From positions 1 to 11,379 of the forward strand of contig JARFRT010000508.1 of assembly GCA_029287105.1 (NCBI GenBank): a DNA stretch of 11,379 nucleotides, written 5' to 3'. The notes beneath the pieces were generated by a model. That model was given only the letters and a program-made list of their open reading frames with translations, was not told the origin of the DNA and did no database searches. Position 1 is the stretch's first letter. The number at the start of each line of letters is the position of its first letter. Both the position numbers and the translations under genes were made by a program. This document shows positions 1 through 7,241 of the stretch, piece after piece. The DNA comes from Akkermansiaceae bacterium. GTDB taxonomy: Bacteria > Verrucomicrobiota > Verrucomicrobiia > Verrucomicrobiales > Akkermansiaceae.

Positions 1-3000
1 CGGTCAATGTGACACTCAACAACATTGCGCCCTGGAAGGCAATGGTGTCATGGTGGGGGATGGTGGTTGCCGTGGTGGGAGGTATTGGGTTGTTAGGTAG
101 CCTGGTGGTCAAAAAATGGGGCCAACCCTGGCTCCGTGGACTTGCCGTCGCTGCGATCGCCGGTGGTATCCTCGCCCAGCGTGGTGGCGGCATCGTGTTT
201 TTCTACCTGCTGGCGATCCTTGCCGTGATCCTGCTGCTGCTGGCACTGATCCAGGCGGGCAGCCACTGGAACCGCTGGAGAGCTGAGCGTGCCAACCGTC
301 GTCAAAAAGAACGCGAGGAGGCTGCTGCGGCGATCTCCCTGGGCGCCGCCGAAGGGGCCACGAAACTTATCGTGATCGCTACTGTGGTGGGGTCGATGAT
401 CTTTGGTGCCACCGTCAGGACGCATGCCGCCGAGGCCGGGCCCCGCGCCATCGATGCCGTCACCCAGACGTGGAAAATCGAAAAAGACAGGCTGTTTGCC
501 ACCATGGACATCACGCTCCAGGGAAAAGCCGGCGCCAGCCACGTCCTGCTGCGTGAGCCCGCCGTGCTGACCTCGTTCACCGGCGAGGGGCTGCGCGTCA
601 GCAAGCTCAAGCAAGGGAAGGCGACGGTCTGGATGCTTGCGGTGGATCAAGCCGGCCCGCTCACCGCCACCGCGACCTATGAAATGGCCCTGCCCGCAAA
701 GCACGCCAATTTCACCCTGCCAACCGGCCCGGCCTCGGTGCAGAAAATCATCGCGGAAATCGACGAGGCGGGGCTCGAGCTGCACTCCGGCGCAGTGGTG
801 CAGACCCTACGCCGCGATCCCGCGCCCGATCAGGCCAACCGTGTGGAATTCATCCTCGCACCCCTGCAGCAGATCATCATCGGCACGCGGGTCAGGGGAC
901 GTGATATCGACGCGGAGAAAATCAGGTTTTTCGCCGAGGTCGCCAACCTCTATTTGCCGTCACCCGGTGTGGTTGACGGCACCCATCGCGTCACGATCCG
1001 TCCGGCGAGTGGCAAGTTAGACAACCTCGCCCTCACGGTGCCTGCCGGTTTTGCGGTCAGTGAAGTCACGGGAAGTGCCGTGGGCAACTGGCGGTTTGAT
1101 CCCGCCAGCCGTCAGTTGTCGGTCGACCTTGAGCCGGCCCAGTCGCGGGCCTTCAGCCTGCTTGTGGAAACCCAGCGGGGGCTTGATGCGCTGCCGGCCG
1201 AGGTGAAGCTGCAATCGCTGACTGTCGCCGGTGACGCCGGCGAGACCAACATGATCGGCCTCGCATTCGGCCCGGAAGCCCAACCCGGGAAAATCACCGT
1301 CGAAAACATGTCCGTGGTCAATGTGGACGACTTCGATCACACCCTGATTCCGATCCGTCCCAACACCAAAAACACCCCGCGCGGCATTCTTCACAAGGTC
1401 TATCGCAGTGCGTCCGGAGCGGGAAGCCTGACCCTGCAAGTCGCCCCGGTGAAGCCCGAGGTCCGGGTGGTTTCCCAGCAGGAACTTACGCTGGGCAGCG
1501 AACGCATCCTTCTCTCCGCCACACTGAACGTCAACATTACCCGCGCCGGGATATTCAAACTCAGCCTGCAATTGCCCGCCGGGATGGAAGTGGAGTCACT
1601 CAGCGGTCCGGCGTTGAGTCACTGGACGGAATCCGAGCAGAACGAGGTGCGCACCATCACCCTGCACCTCAACGGCAAAACCCTCGGTGCCCAGAAGTTT
1701 GCACTCTCGTTGTCCGGGCCACCTGCTGTTGAGGAGAAAAAGTGGGCCGTCCCACGGCTCCTGCTCAACGAGGCGATACGGCAGAGTGGCCAGCTGTTAG
1801 TGATGCCGGAAAAGGGCATCCGCGTCCGCGCCATCGACCGCAAGAACGTCTCGCGGATGAATACCCAGTCGAGCCTGCGTGGCCAACAGGTTGATCCGCG
1901 GGTTAAAAAATCCGGTGGCCTCGCGTTCCGCATTTTGCAGTCGGACTGGACCCTCACCCTGGCGATCGAGAAGCTCGATCCGTGGATCACCGCCAGCGTG
2001 CTTCACGAGGTGACCCTGCGCGAAGGCCAGACCCGGACCCGACTCTCGACGATCTATCAAATTGAGCACGCTGCCGTTAAAACCATGCGGGTGAAGTTGC
2101 CTAATCTGAGTGAGGAGGAGGCCCGCACCGTGCGCGCCAGTGGTTCAGCGGTGAAAGAGATTGTGCAAGTCGAGGGTGAGGCCGATACCTGGGAACTGCG
2201 CTTCCGCCGCGGCATCCTGGGCGCCGTGCATGTGCAAATCGAGTATCAACGCAGTGCGGACCGTGGTAACGGCGGCTCGGAAGAGATTAGCCCCGCCGTG
2301 TTTTCCAAGGCCAAACGCCTGATCTACTTCATGGCGGTGCGGACTACGGGACGGCTCGATATGGAGGCGGAAAAATCCGCCCGTGGCTGGCGCCGTAGTG
2401 ATTGGACGGCGGTTCCCAAAAACCTTCGCAATCCGGCCGACACCAGCATACCGGACCTCTGTTACCGACTCAACGAGCCGGAGGGTTCGCTCAGCGTGGC
2501 ACTGAAGCGGCACCAGATGGCGGACACCCTGAAGCTCCGGGTTACCGGCGGGAAAATGGTCACCATTTTCTCACCCCGTGGAGACACCCTCACGTCGGTG
2601 CAACTGGAAACCCGTGTGCTGGAGAAAAGCACGCTGCGCATCAGCCTACCCGCCGGCGCCGCGCTCTACAATGTGCTGGTCAATGGTGATTCGGTCCACG
2701 TTGTCCGCGAGGGCGACGACCACCTGTTCCACGTCTCACCCGGCCCGGTCGAGACCGAGCCCGCCGCGGTTTCCCTCGTCTACTCGACCCCATCAACCGA
2801 TGGTGATATTAAGCTAACAGCACCTGGATTCAATGTGCCACTCGAATCCCTCGAGTGGGATGTGCTCGTGCCGGAAGGATACCGGCTAGCCGGCCATGCC
2901 GGCGGGTTCGAAATGCGTGGCAGCCAGGGGGTGCGTGATTACACCCTCGAGGATTACCTGGCCGCCATCCGCAGCAGCAGGACCGAAGAGGCCCAGAAAG

Positions 3001-3599
3001 GTCAGCAATCGCTGAAAATGGCCAACGACTACCTGCGCCAGGGGAAACGCAAGCAGGCCGCCAAGGAGCTGAGCAAGGTGACCAAAAACTTTGCGGTCGA
3101 CCAGGCGAGCAACGAGGACGCCCGCGTCCAGCTCCGCCAGCTCCAGACCCAGGAAGCGCTCTGGGGCTTGAACACGCGCCGCCAGCGCATCTACCTCGAC
3201 AACAAAGCCGCGGGTAACGCCGGCGTCGCCAACCGCGACCTCGAAGACTCCGCCTTTAACAACCCGTTGTTCCAGGGGCAGCAGGAATTCGACGTGCGTC
3301 AGGTCGACGACTTCCTCCGTGGCAACAGCCTGGAGGAAAAGAAGAGCCTCAAGAATATTGCCAACCGCCTGATCAGCCAGCAGATCGCCACCGAGCCCGC
3401 GCCGCAAACCATCAGCACGATCGTGCGCGGGCGTGGTGAAGTGCTTCGTTTCACCCGCGGCATTCAGGTTGATGGTGGCAAGGAGCTCGGCCTCGAACTC
3501 GATATCGACTCCACCCGCGGGGTTGATACCACCTGGAGTATCCTGCTGCTGCTCGGCGTCGGATTCACCGGCGCCATGGCCCTGCGCCGCCCGGCCTGA
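1..3599 (+). CDS. Giant membrane-anchored beta-rich protein, probably 5'-partial
   Basis: I do not recognise a named family. The reading frame is open to the window edge. The first usable start is a GTG at 9 (1196 codons), but the two visible codons before it are also open, so the true start is probably upstream. Counting from that GTG, hydrophobic segments lie at about 11-34, 43-57 (weak), 61-84 and 118-136, with a charged Arg/Glu/Ala-rich linker at 85-115. After them come roughly 840 residues with alternating polar/hydrophobic strand patterns and many Pro/Gly turns, which look like repeated beta-sandwich modules outside the cytoplasm. Residues about 978-1070 are helical and charged (TPR-like or coiled). 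The protein ends in one hydrophobic segment (about 1175-1190) followed by RRPA, an anchor-like tail but without a PEP motif. I infer a large envelope protein held in the membrane at both ends; a surface or secretion role is a guess. A 157-base gap separates it from the exonuclease gene. Confidence 0.8.
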   Translation, partial: VNVTLNNIAPWKAMVSWWGMVVAVVGGIGLLGSLVVKKWGQPWLRGLAVAAIAGGILAQRGGGIVFFYLLAILAVILLLLALIQAGSHWNRWRAERANRRQKEREEAAAAISLGAAEGATKLIVIATVVGSMIFGATVRTHAAEAGPRAIDAVTQTWKIEKDRLFATMDITLQGKAGASHVLLREPAVLTSFTGEGLRVSKLKQGKATVWMLAVDQAGPLTATATYEMALPAKHANFTLPTGPASVQKIIAEIDEAGLELHSGAVVQTLRRDPAPDQANRVEFILAPLQQIIIGTRVRGRDIDAEKIRFFAEVANLYLPSPGVVDGTHRVTIRPASGKLDNLALTVPAGFAVSEVTGSAVGNWRFDPASRQLSVDLEPAQSRAFSLLVETQRGLDALPAEVKLQSLTVAGDAGETNMIGLAFGPEAQPGKITVENMSVVNVDDFDHTLIPIRPNTKNTPRGILHKVYRSASGAGSLTLQVAPVKPEVRVVSQQELTLGSERILLSATLNVNITRAGIFKLSLQLPAGMEVESLSGPALSHWTESEQNEVRTITLHLNGKTLGAQKFALSLSGPPAVEEKKWAVPRLLLNEAIRQSGQLLVMPEKGIRVRAIDRKNVSRMNTQSSLRGQQVDPRVKKSGGLAFRILQSDWTLTLAIEKLDPWITASVLHEVTLREGQTRTRLSTIYQIEHAAVKTMRVKLPNLSEEEARTVRASGSAVKEIVQVEGEADTWELRFRRGILGAVHVQIEYQRSADRGNGGSEEISPAVFSKAKRLIYFMAVRTTGRLDMEAEKSARGWRRSDWTAVPKNLRNPADTSIPDLCYRLNEPEGSLSVALKRHQMADTLKLRVTGGKMVTIFSPRGDTLTSVQLETRVLEKSTLRISLPAGAALYNVLVNGDSVHVVREGDDHLFHVSPGPVETEPAAVSLVYSTPSTDGDIKLTAPGFNVPLESLEWDVLVPEGYRLAGHAGGFEMRGSQGVRDYTLEDYLAAIRSSRTEEAQKGQQSLKMANDYLRQGKRKQAAKELSKVTKNFAVDQASNEDARVQLRQLQTQEALWGLNTRRQRIYLDNKAAGNAGVANRDLEDSAFNNPLFQGQQEFDVRQVDDFLRGNSLEEKKSLKNIANRLISQQIATEPAPQTISTIVRGRGEVLRFTRGIQVDGGKELGLELDIDSTRGVDTTWSILLLLGVGFTGAMALRRPA

Positions 3600-3676
3600 T
3601 ATTCTCGCTTTGAGCGAAGATCCCTTCCAGCATTTCGAAGCAGGTACTGCGGCGAACGATAATGTTCTGACGGGTC

Positions 3677-3724
3677 TTGTCAAAAGGGTGGTGTCGGCCT
3701 ATGGGTCTGTCTGTTGATTATGAT
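3677..3724 (+). promoter_or_regulatory. Weak promoter-like elements before the exonuclease gene
   Basis: The 157-base gap after the giant gene holds TTGTCA at 3677-3682, 17 bases before TATGGG at 3700-3705, and separately TATGAT at 3719-3724 without a good -35 box. Both are partial matches to a sigma70-type promoter. A small dyad (TCGCT-TTG-AGCGA, about 3605-3617) follows the giant gene's stop but has no T tail, so I do not call it a terminator. Confidence 0.2.
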
Positions 3725-3759
3725 CGGACACCCCCGACCTTTCCCTGCCCGCAACCGTG

Positions 3760-4494
3760 ATGAGTGAATCTGAATCCCGCCCGCCCAATCGCCGCCGCCG
3801 CTCTCGCCGGCGTCGTCCGGCCGCGTCGTCACCGGACGCCGGTGCCGCCAGCGCAGAGTCAGGCCGGCAAGAAAATGTCAGGAAGCAGGCCAGGCTGATG
3901 GCGCCGACCAAAGCCGAGACCGCCCTCCTGCCCGCCTTCCAAGGACTTACCCGAGACCAGATCCACGTGCCCGGAACCCGGGCCGAGTGCCAAAACGCGG
4001 TCGATGAAATTCTCGCCGCAGGGATTGGCGGGTTTGACACCGAAGCCAAGCCAACCTTTCACAAGGGACAGAAATGCGACGGCCCCCACGTCGTGCAGTT
4101 CGCCCTCACCGACAAAGCCTTCATCTTCCAGCTTCACCGGAGTGAGTGTGAAAGCGCCGCCGCCGAACTCATCACCTCCAAGCATGTCCTCAAGGTGGGC
4201 TTCGGCTTGAAGAACGACCACGGACAGATTCGGCGGCGATTTGGGATCGCCCTCAACCATGTGCTCGATCTCGACCAAGTCTTCCGCAAACTCGGCTACC
4301 GGGGCCAGATCGGCGTCCGTGGAGCCATGGGAGTTCTGCTCAAGCAGTGCTTTAAGAAATCCAAATCAACCACTACGAGCAACTGGGCGCTGCGCGAACT
4401 CACCCCGCGGCAGTTGCTCTACGCCGGCAACGATTCCTACGCCGCCCTGAAGATCATGGAGGCACTGCAGGCGGAAGGCCATTTCGAGTCGTGA
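3760..4494 (+). CDS. RNase D-like 3'-5' exonuclease (DEDDy) with Arg-rich N-terminus
   Basis: A DnaQ-like/DEDDy exonuclease of the RNase D/WRN-exonuclease type, expected to remove nucleotides from 3' ends of RNA or DNA using two metal ions. Numbered from the ATG at 3760 (244 aa), motif I is FDTEAKP (D93, E95), motif II is GLKNDHGQI (D153) and motif III is YAGND (Y221, D225), so all four acidic residues and the motif III tyrosine are present. The SNWALRELTPRQLLYA stretch before motif III is typical of the family. The protein is little more than the nuclease domain: it lacks the C-terminal HRDC domains of classical RNase D (about 375 aa in E. coli). Residues 10-19 are almost all Arg, and the first 40 residues look disordered and may bind nucleic acid. 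A GTG one codon upstream (3757) is an alternative start; ATG is preferred. Whether the substrate is RNA or DNA cannot be read from sequence. Confidence 0.88.
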   Translation: MSESESRPPNRRRRSRRRRPAASSPDAGAASAESGRQENVRKQARLMAPTKAETALLPAFQGLTRDQIHVPGTRAECQNAVDEILAAGIGGFDTEAKPTFHKGQKCDGPHVVQFALTDKAFIFQLHRSECESAAAELITSKHVLKVGFGLKNDHGQIRRRFGIALNHVLDLDQVFRKLGYRGQIGVRGAMGVLLKQCFKKSKSTTTSNWALRELTPRQLLYAGNDSYAALKIMEALQAEGHFES

Positions 4495-4529
4495 AGGGGC
4501 CTAAGCAAGTGTCACTCCCGCCATCTCCC

Positions 4530-4563
4530 TTTTTTTTTACAACGCCCTTTGGGCTCTTTGTAA
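4530..4563. repeat. T9 run followed by hairpin
   Basis: Nine T residues (4530-4538) run into an inverted repeat: TTACAA (4537-4542) pairs with TTGTAA (4558-4563), and inside it GCCC (4544-4547) pairs with GGGC (4551-4554) around a TTT loop. On the plus strand the T run comes before the stem, and on the minus strand the stem is followed by A residues, so neither strand has the layout of a standard intrinsic terminator. It begins 35 bases after the exonuclease stop and may still end or protect that transcript. Confidence 0.5.
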
Positions 4564-4568
4564 TCCCC

Positions 4569-4597
4569 TCCAATATTTACCAGTAGGAAATATTGGA
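4569..4597. repeat. Perfect 10-bp inverted repeat
   Basis: TCCAATATTT (4569-4578) is the exact reverse complement of AAATATTGGA (4588-4597), with a 9-base spacer. It is AT-rich in a GC-rich setting. It could be an operator dyad for a regulator of the downstream oxidoreductase gene or an RNA hairpin. The symmetry is seen directly; the function is inferred. Confidence 0.55.
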
Positions 4598-4608
4598 AGA
4601 ATTTGGTG

Positions 4609-4637
4609 TGAGCATCACCCCGTGTTTTTGCTATAAG
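4609..4637 (+). promoter_or_regulatory. Possible promoter of the oxidoreductase gene
   Basis: TATAAG at 4632-4637 matches five of six bases of a sigma70 -10 box. Seventeen bases upstream is TGAGCA (4609-4614), a poor -35 match (three of six). A start about seven bases downstream would fall at the beginning of the 4645-4676 hairpin, leaving a leader of about 55 bases. The position is sensible but the -35 is weak. Confidence 0.3.
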
Positions 4638-4644
4638 CAGCAGC

Positions 4645-4676
4645 GATGAAACACCCTTTCCGGGTGAGATTTCATC
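4645..4676 (+). repeat. 5'-leader stem-loop before the oxidoreductase gene
   Basis: GATGAAA (4645-4651) pairs with TTTCATC (4670-4676), and directly inside CACCC (4652-4656) pairs with GGGTG (4662-4666). The loop is TTTCC and there is a three-base AGA bulge on the 3' side, giving 12 pairs in total. It lies just after the TATAAG box and 24 bases before the first ATG of the downstream gene, so it would sit at the 5' end of that mRNA. It matches no riboswitch class I know; an mRNA-stability or protein-binding role is possible. Confidence 0.5.
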
Positions 4677-4700
4677 CTTGTGAACTGAGAAACCGGGAGA

Positions 4701-6104
4701 ATGGAAATCACCCGGAAAACCCAGAAACAAACGATGCACACCCACAAAAATACTCCAGGCATGGCACGCCGCCGTTTTCTCAAAACATCCCTCGGAACCA
4801 TCAGTGCACTGGGTTTCCCGACAATCATCCCGGCAACAGCACTCGGCAAGGGAGGCAAGGCGGCTCCCAGCGAGCGTGTTACTGTCGGCATGATCGGCTG
4901 TGGCGGACGCGGCCGGCTCGCCTACAGCTACGCGCAGATGCCCGATGTGCAAGTCGTCGCCCTGGCCGACGCCAACCTCGCAAAAATTGCCAAGCTTAAA
5001 ACACATGACACCCTGAAAGGAATGACTTTCAAGGAAACCGACGATTTCCGGTCGATCCTTACCGAGGACATCGATGCGATGCACATTGCCACAGGTGACT
5101 ACTGGCACGTCCCGGCGCTGCTTTTGGCTGCCCGCGCGGGCAAACATGCCTACGTCGAAAAACCGCTCGGTATCAGCATCGAGCAATGCCTGGCATGTAA
5201 CGAAATAGTCAAGGAGCGCCCTGAACTTCAAATCCAGTATGGCACGCAAAACCGGTCGGGTTCCTACGTCCGGCCGGCCATGGAGCTGGTGCTCAATGGA
5301 CACATCGGTGAGGTGAAGGATGTCATCGTGTGGGCACCCGAAGGTGAGGCGGGCGGGGTGAACGACGCCAAACCTGCGCCCGAGGGATTTAATCTCGATA
5401 TGTGGTTCGGACCGGCACCCCTGCGGGAATACTGCGAAGACCGTTGTAAGACACCCAAGGGGATCTGGCACATCTACGATCATGCCATCGGCTTCGTCGC
5501 CGGTTGGGGTGCCCACCCGATGGATCAACTTCAGTGGTGGCTCGATGAGACGGGCGTCGGCATCCCCGAAGAGGTCAAGGCCACGGGTAAGATCCCCACC
5601 ACCGGACTCTACAACACACTCACCCACTGGAATGCGGAAATGCGCTATGCCAACGGGAGGACGATTCGCTTTGCCGATACGCAGTCGATCGATCAGTATC
5701 TGCCGAAACTTGATCGTTTCCGAAAGCAGGACCACGGCACGCTTTTCATAGGAAGCGAAGGTTGGGTCTATTGCTCGAGATACAGCATCCAAGCGTCATC
5801 CCGGGAACTGCTCGCCAAGATGAACAACCCGGGTGAAAAACGTCTCATCCACTCCAAGGGTAAACATGAACGTAACTTCATCGACGCCATCAAGGGCGAT
5901 AACAAAACCGTCACCAACCTGTCCTCGGCGATCCGATCCGACATCGCCTGCCACCTCGTTGATCTCGCAATCCGCCATGGTGGGTCAGTCCGATGGGACA
6001 ATAAAAAACAGACGATCGTAGGAAACGATGCGGCCCAAAAGGCAATGCACAGACCGATGCGTAAGCCATGGGACGTCCTTAACCCGAAATACACGGGTGC
6101 CTGA
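4701..6104 (+). CDS. Tat-exported Gfo/Idh/MocA family oxidoreductase
   Basis: An NAD(P)-dependent oxidoreductase or sugar-modifying enzyme of the Gfo/Idh/MocA superfamily, probably periplasmic. Numbered from the ATG at 4701 (467 aa), a twin-arginine signal ARRRFLKTS (22-30) is followed by a hydrophobic stretch to about residue 47. The Rossmann dinucleotide motif is GMIGCGGRGR (63-72), the EKP motif with the expected catalytic lysine is at 153-155, and GAHPMDQLQWW (270-280) gives the usual His/Asp pair (H272, D275). LDMWFGPAP (232-240) and the tail HERNFIDAIKG and RPMRKPW match the Tat-type subgroup abundant in Verrucomicrobiota and Planctomycetes. The start is uncertain: ATGs at 4701, 4734 and 4761 all keep the Tat motif. 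GGGAG at 4695-4699 is too close to be ideal for 4701, and no later start has a clear ribosome site. It seems to be a single-gene unit behind a structured leader. Substrate unknown; members act on sugars, inositols and related compounds. Confidence 0.93.
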   Translation: MEITRKTQKQTMHTHKNTPGMARRRFLKTSLGTISALGFPTIIPATALGKGGKAAPSERVTVGMIGCGGRGRLAYSYAQMPDVQVVALADANLAKIAKLKTHDTLKGMTFKETDDFRSILTEDIDAMHIATGDYWHVPALLLAARAGKHAYVEKPLGISIEQCLACNEIVKERPELQIQYGTQNRSGSYVRPAMELVLNGHIGEVKDVIVWAPEGEAGGVNDAKPAPEGFNLDMWFGPAPLREYCEDRCKTPKGIWHIYDHAIGFVAGWGAHPMDQLQWWLDETGVGIPEEVKATGKIPTTGLYNTLTHWNAEMRYANGRTIRFADTQSIDQYLPKLDRFRKQDHGTLFIGSEGWVYCSRYSIQASSRELLAKMNNPGEKRLIHSKGKHERNFIDAIKGDNKTVTNLSSAIRSDIACHLVDLAIRHGGSVRWDNKKQTIVGNDAAQKAMHRPMRKPWDVLNPKYTGA

Positions 6105-6123
6105 TTTTGAAGGGCACCTAAAA

Positions 6124-6134
6124 TGAATGATTCA
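6124..6134. repeat. Short operator-like dyad
   Basis: TGAAT-G-ATTCA is a perfect 5-bp inverted repeat around one central base, in the 114-base gap between the oxidoreductase and the membrane protein gene. An 11-base dyad can occur by chance; it is recorded only as a possible regulator site. The rest of the gap shows no convincing terminator: GGCT-TTCC-AGCC near 6143-6154 has no T tail. Confidence 0.2.
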
Positions 6135-6171
6135 GATGTGTCCGGCTTTCCAGCCAGTCATGATTGACACC

Positions 6172-6178
6172 AAGGAGG
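6172..6178 (+). promoter_or_regulatory. Consensus Shine-Dalgarno sequence without a matching start
   Basis: AAGGAGG is a full anti-16S match and the strongest such site noticed before any gene in this window. The ATG touching it (6179) opens only a five-codon frame (MTDRI). The gene start at 6219 lies 40 bases further on, too far for normal use. It may serve a mini-leader, or the match may be chance. Confidence 0.25.
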
Positions 6179-6218
6179 ATGACCGACAGAATTTAGGCCG
6201 CGTTAATGCGAATAATTC

Positions 6219-7241
6219 ATGTCAGCCCCCCCAAAGAGTAATGGCCGCCGCATCGCGGTTTTTTTCAGCGGGTTACTGAGTTTTGTTATTCTGCTTGTGC
6301 TGGGGATGCGCCTCGACTGGTCGGTGCTTCTCGCTGAGTTCGGCCGACTTCACTGGGCTTTCCTGCCGTTGTTAGTTTTGATCGTGCTGGCCATTTTCTG
6401 GGTGAGGGCGTTGCGTTGGCGGCATTTACTGCCTGATGGATCGACGGTTTCCCGGGTCAGTTTGTTTGAGGCGACACTCGTGGGGTATACCGCCACGTTT
6501 ATCCTGCCCTTACGGGTGGGTGAGGTGATCCGCCCTTGGGTGTTGAGTCGGTGGCAGCCGGTCAGGTTCTCGGCCGGACTGGCCAGTGTGGTGATCGAGC
6601 GTGTCTTTGATGCGTTGACACTGCTGGTAATGTTAGGTTTGGCGCTTGCCAAGCAGGAATCCGTGCCGCCGCTGGTAGCGACCGGCGCCCAGGTGGTAAC
6701 GGTCCTTGCTGTTGTTATTCTGATCATCATGATTGCGGCCTACCTGGGCGCGAGTCAGATGATCCGGCTGGGTGAATGGATGATCCTGACGATCCTGGGA
6801 AAAAGGTGCCCCAAGCTTGCGCGGCGACTGGTCGCGATGGTCGAGGATTTCCTGGCCGGGCTGCGCGGTATTTCCAGCCTGAAAGACCTGATGTGGTCGG
6901 TTTTTTGGTCGGCGGTTCTCTGGACCTTGTTAGCGGTGCTTTATCAAGTCGGGCTGTGGAGTTTTGGCGTCGAGGCCTCGCCATGGGTCGGGGTGACTGT
7001 GTGTGTGATGATTGCGCTGGCGGTGGCTGCGCCGGGTGCTCCGGGATTTGTCGGCACCTTCCAGCTCGGTTGTGTGGTGGCGCTGGCACTCTTTGGCTAC
7101 CCCGAGGAGTTTGGGCTCGCGTATTCGATCGTCCTGCACGCCGTGGAGGCCGCGACGGTGGTGGCTTGCGGGTTTTTAATCCTGCACCGACGCGGGTTGC
7201 GCATCTCCGACATCAGCCGGCGGGCGACTGAGGCGGATTGA
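6219..7241 (+). CDS. YbhN/AglD-type integral membrane protein (LPG_synthase_TM family)
   Basis: A 340-aa multi-pass inner-membrane protein of the lysylphosphatidylglycerol synthase TM-region family (Pfam LPG_synthase_TM, formerly UPF0104). Hydrophobic segments lie near 11-30, 47-63, 85-97, 129-143, 158-175, 231-249, 257-274 and 306-323. Family signatures are RALRWRHLL (63-71), LPLRVGEVIRPWVLS (96-110), VVIERVFD (124-131) and APGAPGFVGTF (271-281), the last matching the usual PGGxGxxE-like glycine motif. There is no C-terminal lysyltransferase domain, so this is not MprF itself. Relatives include archaeal AglD, hopanoid-linked HpnL and E. coli YbhN, proposed to handle or flip lipid-linked substrates. 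A GT2 and a GT-C gene lie close by, which supports a lipid-sugar role, by inference. Its last 29 bases overlap the 3' end of the minus-strand apbE-like gene. A run of seven C residues sits in codons 3-5. Confidence 0.88.
   Translation: MSAPPKSNGRRIAVFFSGLLSFVILLVLGMRLDWSVLLAEFGRLHWAFLPLLVLIVLAIFWVRALRWRHLLPDGSTVSRVSLFEATLVGYTATFILPLRVGEVIRPWVLSRWQPVRFSAGLASVVIERVFDALTLLVMLGLALAKQESVPPLVATGAQVVTVLAVVILIIMIAAYLGASQMIRLGEWMILTILGKRCPKLARRLVAMVEDFLAGLRGISSLKDLMWSVFWSAVLWTLLAVLYQVGLWSFGVEASPWVGVTVCVMIALAVAAPGAPGFVGTFQLGCVVALALFGYPEEFGLAYSIVLHAVEAATVVACGFLILHRRGLRISDISRRATEAD

Noticed and set aside
1175..1196. PEP-CTERM sorting signal at the end of the giant protein (protein residues)
   Set aside because: There is a C-terminal hydrophobic segment and basic tail, but no Pro-Glu-Pro-like motif precedes it, so it is treated as a plain membrane anchor.
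2886..3683. Minus-strand 265-codon frame opposite the giant protein gene
   Set aside because: Long open antisense frames are common in GC-rich genes. The translation shows no motif, and the plus frame has clear membrane segments and strand patterns.
3600..3756. Small RNA or attachment site in the gap before the exonuclease
   Set aside because: Only a 5-bp dyad and weak promoter-like words are visible; no terminator, tRNA-like fold or direct repeats.
4530..4563. Intrinsic terminator of the exonuclease gene
   Set aside because: The T run precedes the stem on the plus strand, and the minus strand has A residues after the stem, so the order is wrong for a standard terminator on either strand. 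Kept only as a repeat.
4646..4999. Plus-strand 117-codon frame starting in the oxidoreductase leader
   Set aside because: It overlaps the well-supported oxidoreductase in another frame, has no domain, is rich in Arg/Pro/His as expected of a shadow frame, and its ATG lies inside the leader hairpin.
4512..5792. Minus-strand 426-codon frame opposite the oxidoreductase
   Set aside because: It lies antisense to an unmistakable Gfo/Idh/MocA protein and shows no recognisable domain; it looks like a shadow frame.
6160..6279. Short 39-codon ORF overlapping the start of the YbhN-like gene
   Set aside because: No domain, and it overlaps a better supported gene; AAGGAGG lies inside it rather than before it.
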